DNA of 50,273 nt. It comes from Tubiluchus corallicola (taxonomy: Eukaryota; Priapulida; Priapulimorpha; Priapulimorphida; Tubiluchidae). This document shows, one piece after another, positions 35,917 through 49,874 of the stretch (position 1 is the first letter of the stretch; the number at the start of each line of letters is the position of its first letter). A model generated the notes under the pieces. It had not been told where the DNA came from, made no database searches, and saw only the letters and a list, made by a program, of their open reading frames with translations. Location of the stretch: NCBI GenBank assembly GCA_030141605.1, contig JAQGDQ010000282.1, positions 188,001 through 238,273 on the forward strand, in the 5' to 3' direction. The position numbers and the translations under genes are program-made.

Positions 35917-38900
35917 ATGTATTCAATGGAAATCGAGTTCAATGAATTTGACGAATACAAACAGTGGAACGAAGTATACCAGGTGGGCATTTCGTTTTAA
36001 CTTTCTCGTTTTTTTCAGGCTTTTGTTAAACTTAAAGTTAGTTAAGTGACCAAGCTTAGTTTTGAGGCTGATATATTAGCGTAGTGGTAACGTGACTAAT
36101 GAACATTTGATACTAGAAATAATAGTGAATATTCTACTATACATTTGTGCAAGTGTAACCTATACCATTCGTAGACAATGACAATCTACACTATTTATAA
36201 ATTGGTAGAGATTTACGTCAGCTGGCTCTGATTTATTATTCATGGCATTTTTGCTTCTGTGTGATTTTGAATGAGAAACTAAATTTTACTCATTTGCAAC
36301 CCGTAAACCAATAAATACCAACTAAAAATTAATTATAATGTTATATTTATGTTTTGTTTTAATTCATTACAGTTGTATTGTACTAGTATTTTTACTAACA
36401 GGTGAAAAATAAATAAATTCTAAAAAAGTTCTACAATTCTTACAACGTGAAAAATGTAAACTTCCAATTTAGTTATGCAGAATTGAAAATTTTATTTGGT
36501 ACTTTGCACAGGTTTTTCTGTGTGAAGTTTAACTTATCCGATTTTAACATAGACATGATGGACTTGTTTTCAAAGATTCGCTTGGTAGTCCTTACTTTTA
36601 TTAGTGTATTACCATACATGCTTCATAATTAATACTTCATTCTCAATAAGATTTCATAATTAATCAATAAGGTGATTATCTGTGTTTTGCTTTTTGTTGT
36701 TTTAGAGAATTCGTAATGAAAGCTCAAAGTCAGATGTGTCTACGTCTGATGCACGCAAGGAACCAAATCGGTCACGTAATCGATATCGAGATGTAAATCC
36801 ATGTAAGTAATTTTTTTATCATTGAATACGGTTCCAAGAATTTAGTCTTGTTTGTCAAAGATGTGGTTGTTGTTTTTAATATTGTTACTTAATTAGCAGT
36901 AAAAGTTAATTAACTGCCAGGTTAATGCTACAACTACAACTGTATTTAATCTGAATTGATGATTGAATTGTTCCGGCATATAGGATGTTACTGATGGAGC
37001 TTTTGAATTTTGTTAGTGAATTTAATGTCAACATTGAGTAACTAGCATTGATTACCAAATTTGTTTAGCAAATTTACAAGCATATGCTTTAGCGATGTGT
37101 ATCAATAATTGATTATTCAAAGCTTTGAACATTTTTTATTATCTGATAAAACTATTCGATTTAACCTAATTACACTGTATTGAGCATATACTGAATGTTA
37201 CCCACTCTTTCACTGAGGTAAAAAACTGTGGCACTAAGCCAGCATCATTGTTTGCGGTCTTGGCTGTCACATGGCAAAGAATTATCATTCTACTGTCAGC
37301 TATCTATCCTGGGTAATAATAATTCACTAAAAAGTCGGTTTCATCATTAGTCATCCTTATGGCATCAAAGAACTAAGAATTTTGAAGTTAAGAGTTTGGT
37401 ATGGTAACAATGCGAAAAAGTTTCTTCAAACAATTAACATACACACACTGCTACAGTTTTTTTTTGTTGATTTTCACATGTGAGCTACCACAATGAGTGG
37501 AATCGGAAAACATCCCATCCGTTATTCGAATAGTTTTTTCTCGAATATCGGAATAAATTATTTGAAATTCCCATCTTTAATATGCTTCATACAAATGCAG
37601 TGTTGTAAGTTGAATATATTTTGGCAGAAGGTACGGGTGAAGAAATGATAATTGTAGCCAAAAAATGAGGGCATAGTAAGAACAAAGACGAGGCTCACTA
37701 ATTTGTCATCAATTTTAGAAATCTGAGCTCAAAAAAAATTAGTTTTTGTGTAGCATTGCATTATAGTTATTCTACCCTTTCAAAAATTTTTTACATTAAT
37801 CACTGTCAGAGTGACACTGATTTCTTAGTAAGTTCAACGTGTTGTTATTATAATTTATATGTTTTTTTATTCCGGTGAGTGTTAGTATTAGTATAATTAT
37901 TATTCCTTATTTTAATAATTTCCCTTACTGTTAAATTTTATCATTTTATATATTAAACTTTTATTGTTTTACTATATATACATATATATATAAATATATA
38001 CAAAATTTAACAGTAAGAGATACTTTATATATATATATATATATAAACAATAAAACTTTAATAAGAGACTATATATATGTGTGTGTAGTTTGGCTAGCAG
38101 TTTTATTAATTTTTGAGTTTATGTTATCCGTATTAATACTGTACTCTGCACAAATTCGAATGTGTTGCCAATATTGGCTACAATTAAATAAGTCGCTTTC
38201 ACTTCTTCGAATTTAATGTCTAGCTAACTGCTTCTTTGTTTAGTTACTTGAACTATTCTTGCCGGCGCACAGTAAAGATGGCACAGGAAAAAAGGACACA
38301 AATGAAAAAGTAGGAAAAACGGCAAACTTATAAAATTTGAGTTTTGGATTAAGGTTACAGAGGGGATTTTAGTTATTTTTACCTCTGCCAATGAAATTAT
38401 GCCTAAACGCTGTTTGTTTGTTTGGCTGGTTTTTTGCCTATTATATATGTAGCAGTAAGCCTATTATGCAAAAACTACTTAAGAGGTTTCCGAAAGCAGG
38501 TAGGGCACAAGAAAGATGTATTTTGATGCAGAATCCTGGACAGGGGGAGGGGCGAAAATTGCCAAAGTGGGGCAGTGCCAAAGTTTTTTTTCACAAAACT
38601 TGACAGAACACCACTTACAAAAAACATTTGTAAAGCAGTTCATGGAGGTCTCACAGGGACTGCTACAGCTCTTTGGAAAGAGGAGGACTTAAGCAATTCT
38701 TTTTTGTTATCTCCACCAGGACAGACGACTATGAGTTACTTCGATTTCGAGAAATTCTCGCTTGGAAACCAGTGTAATGCTGTCTATAACTTTTTCTTAT
38801 ACGTAAGCTGATTTAGTATGAAAATACATATATTTGTCAGTCTATTACCATTGCCAAATAGTTAAAGAAATGTAGACAAACACTGTGTGGAATGTTTGTG

Positions 38901-41900
38901 CATTATTCATTATAATTCTTTTTAATGAATAAAATATTTTGCTAGTCCATATAATACTTATACATTTATATTTCTGTTCGTATAATATGCTCAAATATTT
39001 GGTTGATTTTTTGTGTTCTTTGGATTATTGCAAACTTACCCATAAGCAACAGGTCATGTGCTCACCCTCTATGCTGGAGCTTTTAAATTCGACTCATTGC
39101 GATGGGCCAGATCATAGTTTGTCAGTTGCTGTTATTGTCTAATCAAGCTCATGGAAAAAGCAGATCAGTTAAAAACAGGATGTTACTCAGTGATTAGCCA
39201 TGTGTGGTCTTGTTGGTCACTTTTCTATATAAATAGATAGGCTGGCGTAAGTACACAATGTGGCTGCCGTGTTGGGTGCAAGGACACAAGGTGACAAAGT
39301 CTTGTCTAAAATGAACTGTTGAATCGTCTTCATCAAATTCAGCAGTCTGGCAGCAGTATTATCTTAAACTACGTATAAAGTATAATTTAAACCATGACGA
39401 ATATAAAGTATACAAGCGAAAAAGTATTCTATGAGATTTTTAAGTGCTCCATTATGGTGCCATTTGTGCCGTATTGACTGTATAAATTTGATTTTCTGGA
39501 TATTGGTTTTGAATAGCTAATTTATAAAAATTAAATCAAGTAAATATGAATGTATTTTCAGACTACACGTAAGGTACACGTAATTGCAGACTGTAACTTA
39601 TCAATCGCGAATTCCTAATCGTAGGTTTTACTTTTGTAGGTATACGTGATGTAAATGTACACATACTGACATACACGTAAACAAGAACTCTTGGGCATGG
39701 CCCTGCCTGAAACCCCTTTCCTTAACATTTTACAACAGACTTGTCAAACCTATAATGTAACAATAATTCCATAAGTTCTAAAAAGTCTTTCTTTGTTATT
39801 GGCATTTGTCAGTAGAGAAGTGGTGGATTCACGGAGGGGCTGTAACTAATAGGGTTGCCTGGTTCAGTTTCTCTTGCTGTACGGTTATGATTCCGCCTCG
39901 CAACTCGTTTTCCCGGAACTGAGTTGAGAAGTTTAGCGGTAAACACGGGTCTCCCTCGCTACTGAGAACTCCACAGCCCCGCTGAATCGCATTATTATGA
40001 ATCTTACACCATTATCCGTAATGAATATAAACGCATCGCCGTTTAAACTGCGAGCTGTAGCAGTTGTTACATGTATTATTATTGCCCCGGCTTTTTGTAA
40101 TGTTATGGTGTGCAGCGTTTATGAGGGAGAAATACACAGAGCAGAGCGTTTTTACTAGGGCGTAAAAACCATGGTTAATGTTCGAGTAATTATTACAAGC
40201 TGTTTGTGTTTAGAGAATTACCCAGAGTAGCTGCTAATAAAAATGAAAACAATATCCATTCTCTTAATTAAATGATGTCGGGCATCGTTAAGTAAAAAGA
40301 TTTCTCAGTCTCACACTGGTTGGTGGCCTACTCATTTTGCTTACGTTGAAGTAAGCATGTTAGCTTTTCTTCCTTTTCAGAGGCAGCTGATTTGTATGGC
40401 TTTGTAATATAAAGACAGTGCTTTCGTACTGTGTATAAGGTTCTCGATGGTTTGCATAAAAACATGCATTTAAGTGATTAAAACTCATTTTTCTGATGTT
40501 TATTGGCTGATTTGACTACTCCGCAATTTGCTAAAGTCCTCATTATGATCATATGCAAAGCGGAATTACTGCAGTACATTTACCCTGGTTTGGGCTCCAC
40601 TGTGGGAATGACTACATAATTATTATGTGAAATACACGTGCGTAATTCCTATCGATTTTTTATTTCGAGAATAAATTGGAAGTAGAACTTGCACTTAGCT
40701 AACTGTCCCAAGTGTGTCAGCTTTATCCACGCCAGCGTTCTGGCTTCAGAAAGTTCTCTTTATTGCACGGCAGGCTTCCAATAAAATTCATCCGAACATG
40801 TTTTTTACAGACAACCATAGCCGAGTGAAACTTAATTCAGAAAACGACTATATAAACGCCAGCCTGGTAGAAGCACCAAAGGCCAACCGGAAATACATTC
40901 TGACTCAGGTAAGGAGGCAAGCTCTTGTAGCACAGTAACTTCCATTGTTCGTGGTTGAAAACGTTTTCTCCAAATAGGAAACTTTGTTGGTTAGCCAGCA
41001 AAATGGTAATCGAACGTTAGTGTACAGTTATGAGCAATGCTCCGAGAATTGAAAGTTTTCCTGGTTACGTACTGCAAACGTTACATGTTCAGTAACATAC
41101 TGTCCACATTTGGACCCTCTAGACAAAAAAATAACTCTGTAAACTTGTTAACAGCTATTATTAGATTTACTTACAACATATACTGTATTGAACAATTGAG
41201 TATGTTTATAATTGCGAATGGCCCTGGAGCTCTTATTCGAGTCAATGTCTTTTGTTGGTGTGGACATAGTGCCGCGTATATGTATTTTGTGCTTATGTTA
41301 TGAATTTATGCTGATATTAATTTGAAATATTAACTATTAATGTAGAATTAGTAGAGAACTAAGTTCAGCTTTCAACTAACAGTGTTGTTTTAGAGACAAA
41401 TTCAACAGTTCAAATTAGTCATACATTTGTATGCAAATACCCTTAGCAATCCATACAAATTACAACGATTTGGACAGAAAAGACAAATTTAAAGTACATC
41501 GCAAAAAAATTCCATACAATTTTATATTACTTAGTATTATGCTTCTTTGCTTGAATAACTTAAGTACCGGAATAGAAAATTCTTAGTAATTTAAAACTGC
41601 ACCATCTGGTAAAATATCACTGACTCACTTTCCCAGTGTGCACCATTGATTCACCAAAAACTTATTTTTAATGTTATGGACAAGATAAAGTAATTTATAT
41701 GTTTGCTTAGTTAGTAAAGTGTGAGCTACGAATGTTCAGATTATTCTTTCAAAATTGATGCAATGTTATAAAAACTTGTTTTCAAACGACTTACGTTAAA
41801 ATGGCCGTACATAAGGGTCATCGCGGGAGTTTAAATTTTCAAGCGTTTCTACTAACACAAGCTCTGTGTGCAACAAGACAGTAATGCGTAGGTGATACGA

Positions 41901-44900
41901 AGTTTCAAGACGATTTTTTAGCTTTCTGTAAGTTAAGGGTTTTCTTGTGCTTCAAGTTTTTCATCTTTTCTCTTTTGAATTACTACACTTTTTTGGAAAC
42001 TTCTGTAATAACGAGAATTAATGAGAAAAAATCTGTGCAGATGCAGTTCTTTTTTAGTTTTAGACATCGATTGATTTTTTTCACCTTTGAAAATTAAAAA
42101 ATACGTGTAATGGTAATATTTTTAATTTAGACTAAAAGCACACGAACTGTTCCGTACTTTGTGTTCTTGGTTTTTCGCAATAAATGGACAGTTTTTTCTA
42201 GCAAATTAAAGATCTGTTTTCTCAATCTAGTTATTGATTTAGATTTTTTACAACTTACGTAGTTTAGGAAAATTGGATTGCTAACAGCTGCGAAAAGAAA
42301 TTTGTGATTTACAGAAGTATTCACCATTGCTTTATGGTGAAAAATACGTAGTATATTTTTTTAGAAAGCAATATTTTTTATGATACAGATATTTAATTTA
42401 CATTCTGTTCTTTGTGGAACTAACATTTTGTAGCTTGTAATTATTTAACACAAGGTCATTTTATTTGGCTTGAAAACTATTTCCTGCTACTTTATAATCC
42501 TTGGTAATGGTTGGTCATTAAATTCTAGGTACCTGTACTGAGAAATTTCTGTAGTGGTTTGATACATGTTGTATACTTGAAGCTCGTGCATGTCTATAAT
42601 AACTAGTATTTTTTCGTATTTTTTCTTGTGAACTTAGAATTTAAATGCTAATTTGTAAATTTGATTTTGCTGGCTTTGTTTAGCCAAGTATTTTAATATC
42701 AGTGTACATTCCGGTGGTTAGTCAGTTACATTAACTATTCAAAACTTATTTTCCCGCATATATTGGCAGGTTGTTACAGTTCAGGTTTGCCAAGTTATAA
42801 ATTTATCTTTATGAGTTTTTTACTATTCAATAAATTATTTATAGATTTAATTTTAAGATTATTTTTGATTGTGCGATGAATTGACCATGTATTAATTTTT
42901 GTCAGCATCTTAATTAATTGACATCATCTTGTCTGTCAATTAGTTTATTGATAGTGCTTCAGAACTGCGTAAATAACTAAAAAAACTAAGTTATGCTATC
43001 CCCAGCTTCAGCATCACTAATAAGTGCTTTCCGTTGTTTTAATTTATTGCTTCTTTGTCTTTGTCACTGTTTTATTTTGCAGCGCTACCTTTACTGTTAT
43101 ATTGTAATAATCGTGTGCCTTGACTACCCGTATACGTACCGCGTAATACCGTTCTTTCTTCGAGCTTTCTAAATATGCATCGCAGCTAGTGTTGCTCCGT
43201 AAAAATTTGATACATATTGACCTTAGCAACTCAGCGCGTCGTAGCAGCAGAGTTCCCAGAACTGTTGCTACCTCATTAATTTGCGATTTTTCATCCAAAA
43301 TACCTGGAAAAGCTCTTCTGTCATCGGTGCGAATTACACAAAATGAACTAGAAAAAGTTCGAATCATACACCTGAGGCCATGAGGCGGATCGAATCATAC
43401 ACCTGAGGCCGTGAGGCGGATCCATCTCTCTGCGGGATTAGAAGAGTCGAAAAAAGAGTGTCCTGTATCCCGTTCTTTTAATAGGACATTATTAGTTCAT
43501 AAAACTGATCTGTGGAATTTCTAGTCCCAGGATCATAAAAGTTTAGTTTCTTCTCCAGGCCTTCTTTTCTATGGTATTCCTTACCAGAAAATTGCTTAAC
43601 TGTTGGCTACAACCTCATAGTTACAGTTTAATAAAAATGTTAGCAGATACGCACGATTACTGGCAAATTAGTGTTAATTTTACTACTGGCAAATTTGTGT
43701 TAATTTTCTTTTCTGGATATGTCTTCGTATCGCCACCATTCTGGCGAAGCTGCTTAAGTACGAATGACCACTAGTCTTTGTGCGATTTGTATAAAGTAGT
43801 CACTTGAGCCACAGTTTCCTAGCGGGACTTTAGCTATTAAATCCTTGTCTGAAGATGAACAGTAGTGAGTGTGTAATCCTGGTTAAACATGCGACCCATC
43901 AGGTGATTCGCTAGTCACCATAGATTTATTTGTACAGAATTATCTATCATGTGAGTCAAGCTCACACCTGAGCCGTTGTTCAGCATAGATTACGTGTTTC
44001 TCGGAAAACTTGTCATGAGCTGTAATACGTTGTTGGTATAAGTGTCTTTACGCGCTTTATTAACATTGGCAGTTCCTATATGTACTTGCTCTGACTCTGT
44101 TTCTGTCTAATTGCCATAAACTGTTACTGCATCAAAGCAGAGGCTTGTGCTTATTGAGGGGCCCAATAAAACCGTACCGTGCCAGTGTCCTGTAATAAAA
44201 GCCCGAGCGTCTGCTGCGTGGTTGATCATATTGTACGTATTTCACTGAAATCTGTATCAGTCACATTTAGACGTCTTTTGACCTCTGCGTTTATTGGGAA
44301 TGTGGAGTGATGGCGCCACTTGGATGCTTAGGAGCTGCCACTTTCTCTCCAATAAGAAAAGGCAACCATCAGCAGAGTGCCTAAGCATGACGTTAACTCT
44401 TGTTAATAATCTAGGTGGCCACTTCAGTCAACTGCTGTGTTAATGTGACCAAGTCATCTGGCATTTTGATGCTTTCTTCTGGGGCCTCCTTTACCTTTGT
44501 TTTGATTTTGCATGAGCAACAGTGTCCCAATTTTTTTAGTTCAGAACTTTAAAAAGCATTTGGAAAAACTTACCTGCGCTGTTAGGAGGAATAGGAGGAT
44601 TTTTTAAACAAATACATGTCAAGAGCATAATCTTGCTTTTCACGTTTTTGATGTTAATTTTATAATTATATATGTGTGGCTGCTGTGGTAAATCATGACT
44701 CTTCACTATACTTAACAGAGACAAAAGAATCATCAAAGATCTTTTGTAGGACAAGTCTTCAATAAGCAATTTTTTCTATCGAAGCCATTGAAAAGTTTGT
44801 TATGCAAATTGTCAATTGTAAACTTTTTATTTTAACATCTTTTCTGTTCTATGATTTTCAGGGTCCTCTGTCTCATACGTCGGGGCATTTTTGGCAGATG

Positions 44901-47900
44901 GTGTGGGAACAGAACTCACGTGCAGTCATTATGCTAAACAAAGTTATCGAAAAAGATGCAGTGAGTTACATACATGCAAATGTATATTTATATTTATATT
45001 CAGTGCTAAGTATAATATAGGTTATTGCTGTAAGAAGAAACTTGTTTGTTTTACACAGTTTGGTATGATCAGACTCTGGGAATCAAGTATTCCGCAACAG
45101 GGCCTACTACTAATATTAAAAGGTAGTGGCCTATCGATAGAAAGTAGCCTATTTTTTCAGTAGGTTAGAGACAGTTTGGTAGGAGGTGTAGACAAGCAGA
45201 CTATCTACTTTTGTTTTGAAGTTGTATAAATTTTTTGTAATTACTAGTTTTTTAATGATTGAAATGAAATTTTACCGTGTATTTAAACTTAGTCACGTGA
45301 CTTGTTGTCTGGTATTTATGTTTGTCATAAGAAATAAACTTGTGCAAATTCTCTAACTACTAAGAATTCATTAAAAACTAATTATTTCTCCATATCACTG
45401 TAATAAATTACAGAACCTTGCCTAGAGCACTATTAACTTAAAAAACTGGATGTAGCAGTTAAAATTTCTGCGTAAACTAGCAAGAAACAAGTACAAGCTG
45501 AGTCACGTGTTTTATAGGTAATAATCGTAATATCAGAATTTCTGTGAATTAAGGCGTGATATGAACTTAATTGCTTTAAGTATGTACCATAAACCAGTTT
45601 TTTTAAATTGTTTTGCTAACTTAGTGGAAATTGTTGAAGTAAAATTCTAGTTAGTTTTAAAATGCATATTTATTTTAATTTCATTTATTTTAATTTTTAA
45701 TAGATATGCGTGCTGGAAAAGAGTACTAGTCTAAATTTATAAATGTTTCAACATGTTATATGATGCTTCTTATTTCAGCTGATGGAACAATTACTAATAC
45801 ACTAAACTTTATATACAAACACTGAACTACACTTTTGAAGTATGTTAGACTGAGCTTGAATAAGTAATATTACTATGATTGTTGACAGAGATAGTCTGTG
45901 ATTTAGTAGTATTAGATATTTGTTGAATATTTTACTTTGTTGATAGGCATAGAAAGAATGGTGAGAAAATGGTATACTTGTAAACCTTTAAAAAAAGAAA
46001 TATTTTACTTACAGATTTCTCAAAAATTGCTCAATGTATGTGCCTTATTAATTGCTACCACTTTTTACTCTAGGAGTCGATCCGTGCTTTGAGTGAAATG
46101 TAGTCAAATGAGTCAAAAAGTAAAAGTCAGGTTTCCAGCTACGTTAGGAAACTAAATGTACTCCTGTGTAAAACATTTAAATATAAAGTGCTCGCCATTC
46201 TGCATCTGTTAAATGTGTAGAAATCAACTTACTGTGTGGATTCAGTGCAGTCCTATTACGCATAAACTTTATACGAATGTTTCAACTTTGCACTTGCAAA
46301 CTTATTAAAGTTTTTAATTTTAGTATTGATTTTTTTCACTAATGGTGTATGTACATAGTTAAAATCGTTATGTTACTTTTTCTGCTTATGGGCACTTTGA
46401 TGCACGAAAATAATGAGAAATTGCATTGTCCTCATGTCACACTCATGTAATATGTTCTTTCGCAGGTCAAATGTCACCAGTATTGGCCACCTGGTACTGT
46501 GAATGGTGGTGAGGATATAATGGAGTTTAAAGAAGGCTTCCGTGTAATATTCAAAGAAGATAATGTTTTGTCAGATTACACTGTTAACACCCTAGAGCTA
46601 TATAATACAAAGGTTCGTACAAAACATAGGCACATCTAACTATCTTCCCATAAATTGGATGTTATATTGTTGTGCCTTGGTATTTTCGCATTCTTCTGAA
46701 TATACATGAAGGCCTATATTTTGCAGACATTCCATAAGTTCTATGTAAGCAGAGGTTACCTGTGTTAACTTGGAACTTTATTTGCACATCCTGTGGTGTT
46801 ATAAATATGTAGATGTTCTGCAAGAGGATTATTGTCGGATACAGGACACGGATCAAATTTTCATTGTCGTATTCCATAGCAGTAACTGTTACAGCAAATT
46901 TGATAAGTGCTTTATTACGATAATTAGAGAGAGTGTTGAGCCTATTGTGCAAAAATTTGATCACCTCTGTGCATTGATCACGTGTCAAAAAGTTTCTTAT
47001 ACTGAATACCAGCTAAAACTGATGTCAGACAAACTAGTTTTCTTTTAAGTAAATAATAGCTTAATCTGCACTCTGTGAATATATTGAGGTCATGACATTG
47101 AGGTATTTGCTATTAAAATTGCATGCCTTTTAATAGGTATTTAGCTTTAACTTACATTTAATGTTTTGTTGTTTTCCATTAGAAGTTTGTTTAACTGTTC
47201 AGCTAATTTAGCTTGAAAGAGTTTATACAAATTTAATTGATTAGGTGCTACAGATGTCAAAATGTCTTTAGAGTGCTGCTTGAGCATTGCTATTGTGAGA
47301 GTTGGTATAATAGCAAGAAATCAAATTTTGGCGACCTAATAAAATTTAACAAGATTGCAATTGAAATGTGGCATTTTTTGCCTCAGCAAATGGCATAACA
47401 GATTTGTTGTGTAAATAAGCATATCAACTTCCATTGACTTTGGTTTTTTGTGAAACATAAAAGATACTATATATTAGTACAACAAAAGCATGACACTGGT
47501 CCAAAACATGATTAATCAATCCTTTGCCGAGGAAGCACGCAATCTTAAATATTTTCGTAATTCATCGGCATAATCTGAAAAGTACACATGCAGCAAAACA
47601 CTACCATTCTCAATACTTGTGCCTAGCACTCCACTATGTAAAATATAAAAATAGTCTGTTTTTGTACCAAGGCCTTTTTGGTCAGGTACAGGTCGACTAA
47701 AAGGGAACAGTTTTCTTGCTGACGTGACTGAAGAATTAAATATAAATCTCAGTTGCTTGTTCCAGTTTGGGCTTTAGCTTCAGTCAAGCAGCTTGATGAT
47801 AGTACCTTCCACAGTCTCCTCTCCAGTAGTGGCTCTGTGAGTTAAGGATACTTGTGACAGCAGGGAATGATTTTTGTCAGTATGACTACTTTAGTGCATC

Positions 47901-49275
47901 CTAATCAATATGACAACTAGGTTGTTCTTTATGGAATTAAAACATCATTTCACCAAATAGGCCTACTTATAAAAAAGATTAAAATTGCTTGAGAGTTAGT
48001 TAGGGCAATGCCTGGTTATTTTTCATGTTACATTAATTTTTGATCATATTTTTATTTCCTTCATTTTTAGGAGGCTCAGTCACGGGAGATACTGCATTTT
48101 CACTGTACAACTTGGCCAGATTTTGGAGTTCCAGAGTCTCCTGGTTCTTTTCTGCATTTTCTGCAAGCTGTACGTGATGCGGGGGTGTTGAACTCGGATG
48201 TCGGTCCAGCGGTCATTCACTGCAGTGCAGGCATCGGTCGATCGGGGACGTTTTGTTTGGTTGATACTTGCCTTATACTAGTGAGTCACTTTGTAGCAGT
48301 AAAAAACTGAACGATAGAGTAATTAAGAACATTAAATTTCAAGCTTTGCTGGTTTGGTTGTGCAAATTTAATTCTAATGTGATAAGAAAGAAGGCTTTTT
48401 TGGCTTTGGATAAAACTGACATCATTTAAAACTAAGTTAATATTACGATATTGTACATAATGACATTTTCGCACATTATTTCTATGAAAAAATTTCTAGT
48501 TATTCCTGATTCTGGTACTAGGCACTTGTATGTGTCCCACAGTGGTTAATTAAGCATCGTCTCCAGTGACTTGTGGCAACTTTTCTATGAAAAGTGACAG
48601 ATTCTTTGGCCGACTTAAGATTGCTGCAGATAAGTAAAAAGAGACAGACAATTTCTTATTCTATTGTGCTATCAAATTATCAGTGTAGAATATTCTTCTG
48701 GGCTCTGTCTTGGGGTTCTGGCCTATTGTAGTCTACGAATTATTTTTGTCCTTTCAAACACAAAAAATTGCTTGCTCTAGGAGTGCAGAAGGCGTTGTAC
48801 CGTATAAATAAGTGAGGTCTGGCTATCAGTTTGTTGTCAGGTTGAAACAAAACAAGAATTTTTTTTAGTAATCTGGCATTTATTGTACTTAAATAGATGC
48901 AGTAGGTGAGTATAGCAGCTTTAACTATGTAGAATCCCTTATTTTGACAATATCTCCTGAAGAGATTAATAAGGCACTTAATGAAAAGATATTGTTCATC
49001 TTTTTTGCGATCACGCACTGATGAACTTCACGGTATTAAATTATCATTGTTACTGGCCAGTATTTTGATCTAATATAAATTTTTATCAACCTGTTTGGCA
49101 GATTGAACAGTCTCGAAATCCTGATGTTGTTAACATTCGGGAAGTTCTATTAGAAATGCGGCAGTATCGCATGGGGTTGATACAGACTGCTGCACAGCTC
49201 AGGTTCTCCTACTTAGCTATTATAGACGGTGCACATAAGATAATGCAACAGCCTCTGAACGTAACAGACATTCAG
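35917..49275 (+). CDS. PTPN1: PTPN1/PTPN2-like protein tyrosine phosphatase (3' end outside window)
   Basis: Coding exons: 35917..35982, 36706..36802, 40811..40908, 44862..44960, 46466..46612, 48071..48280, 49102..49275; 891 nt, 297 residues, phases consistent. The catalytic domain follows PTP1B/TC-PTP throughout: N-terminal [16 protein letters not shown] with Arg25 of IRNE (equivalent to PTP1B Arg24), pTyr loop RNRYRDV (Tyr49, Asp51), [28 protein letters not shown], and WPD loop [12 protein letters not shown] with the general-acid Asp186. The P-loop is [10 protein letters not shown] with nucleophile Cys220 and Arg226, and Q-loop [15 protein letters not shown] has Met263/Gly264 as in the PTP1B second site. 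It removes phosphate from tyrosines of receptor and JAK-type kinases. In-frame ATGs at 35917 and 35926 are both possible starts; a stop lies upstream at 35896. C-terminal targeting exons are not in the window. Introns are 0.7 to 4.0 kb. Confidence 0.93.
37924..38061. repeat. Interleaved inverted repeats (A-B-A'-B') with (TA)n
   Basis: In phosphatase intron 2, CTTACTGTTAAATTTT (37924-37939) is an exact complement of 38002-38017. TTAAACTTTTATTGTTT (37953-37969) complements 38045-38061 with one mismatch. TATATA runs fill the gaps and continue to about 38085. Confidence 0.75.
43360..43421. repeat. 31-bp direct tandem duplication
   Basis: Two copies of a unit starting CGAATCATACACCTGAGGCC and ending TGAGGCGGAT differ at one base. 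It lies in a GC-richer patch (about 43040-43480) of the phosphatase intron 40909-44861. Overlapping open frames on both strands there have no recognisable domain. Confidence 0.9.
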
Positions 49276-49874
49276 GTAAGCATGGACTGTATTTCCTTTT
49301 CTTCTAAAAACTCACAAGTCTTGTTACACATACAGCTAGAGAACACATTCTGGAGTCGTTTTTGAATGCAAATGTATTTATGAAAAAGTTTCTTTCCAAA
49401 TTTGTTGCACATTTTTGAACAAGAAGGCCTACTCTTGCAAGCTAATTTGTAATGCTAATTCATGAGTTAGCTCATTGCACGCAAAAAATGCTTTTCTGAT
49501 GAGAGATTGAACTATTTTGGTTTGGTTTGTTAAACTTTGGATTTTGGAAGGTCCTCAATAAACAAACAGCAAGAAGTATAAAGTTTTGTGAACTCATCTG
49601 TGAGCCAATTTAGCTAGTAGATGCATGTATGGGATTGTAATATTGGCGTTTAGTTTAGGAACTATTTTAATAAATATAAATTCATCCTTCACCCTTGAAT
49701 GCCAAATAGCTTGTGCGAAGTAAAAACGTTGCCAATGCGGTATGTACTTGCGTGCTGACATCGATGAAACTTACAATAGATTAGTTTATAAAATGAATGT
49801 ATAATTATATCTAGGTAAAACTATAATCTCAGAATCTTTTAAATTTAAGACGTGTATGTAAAATATATTGGCAT

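Noticed and set aside
38641-38802. Open stretch with donor TATAC|GTAAGC in phosphatase intron 2
   Set aside because: Its phase does not fit between exons ending at 36802 and starting at 40811, so inclusion would shift the frame. No domain is recognised.
43044-43383. Overlapping open frames of 64 and 107 codons on opposite strands
   Set aside because: There is no recognisable domain, start context or splice support; retained only as a GC-richer patch with a 31-bp duplication.
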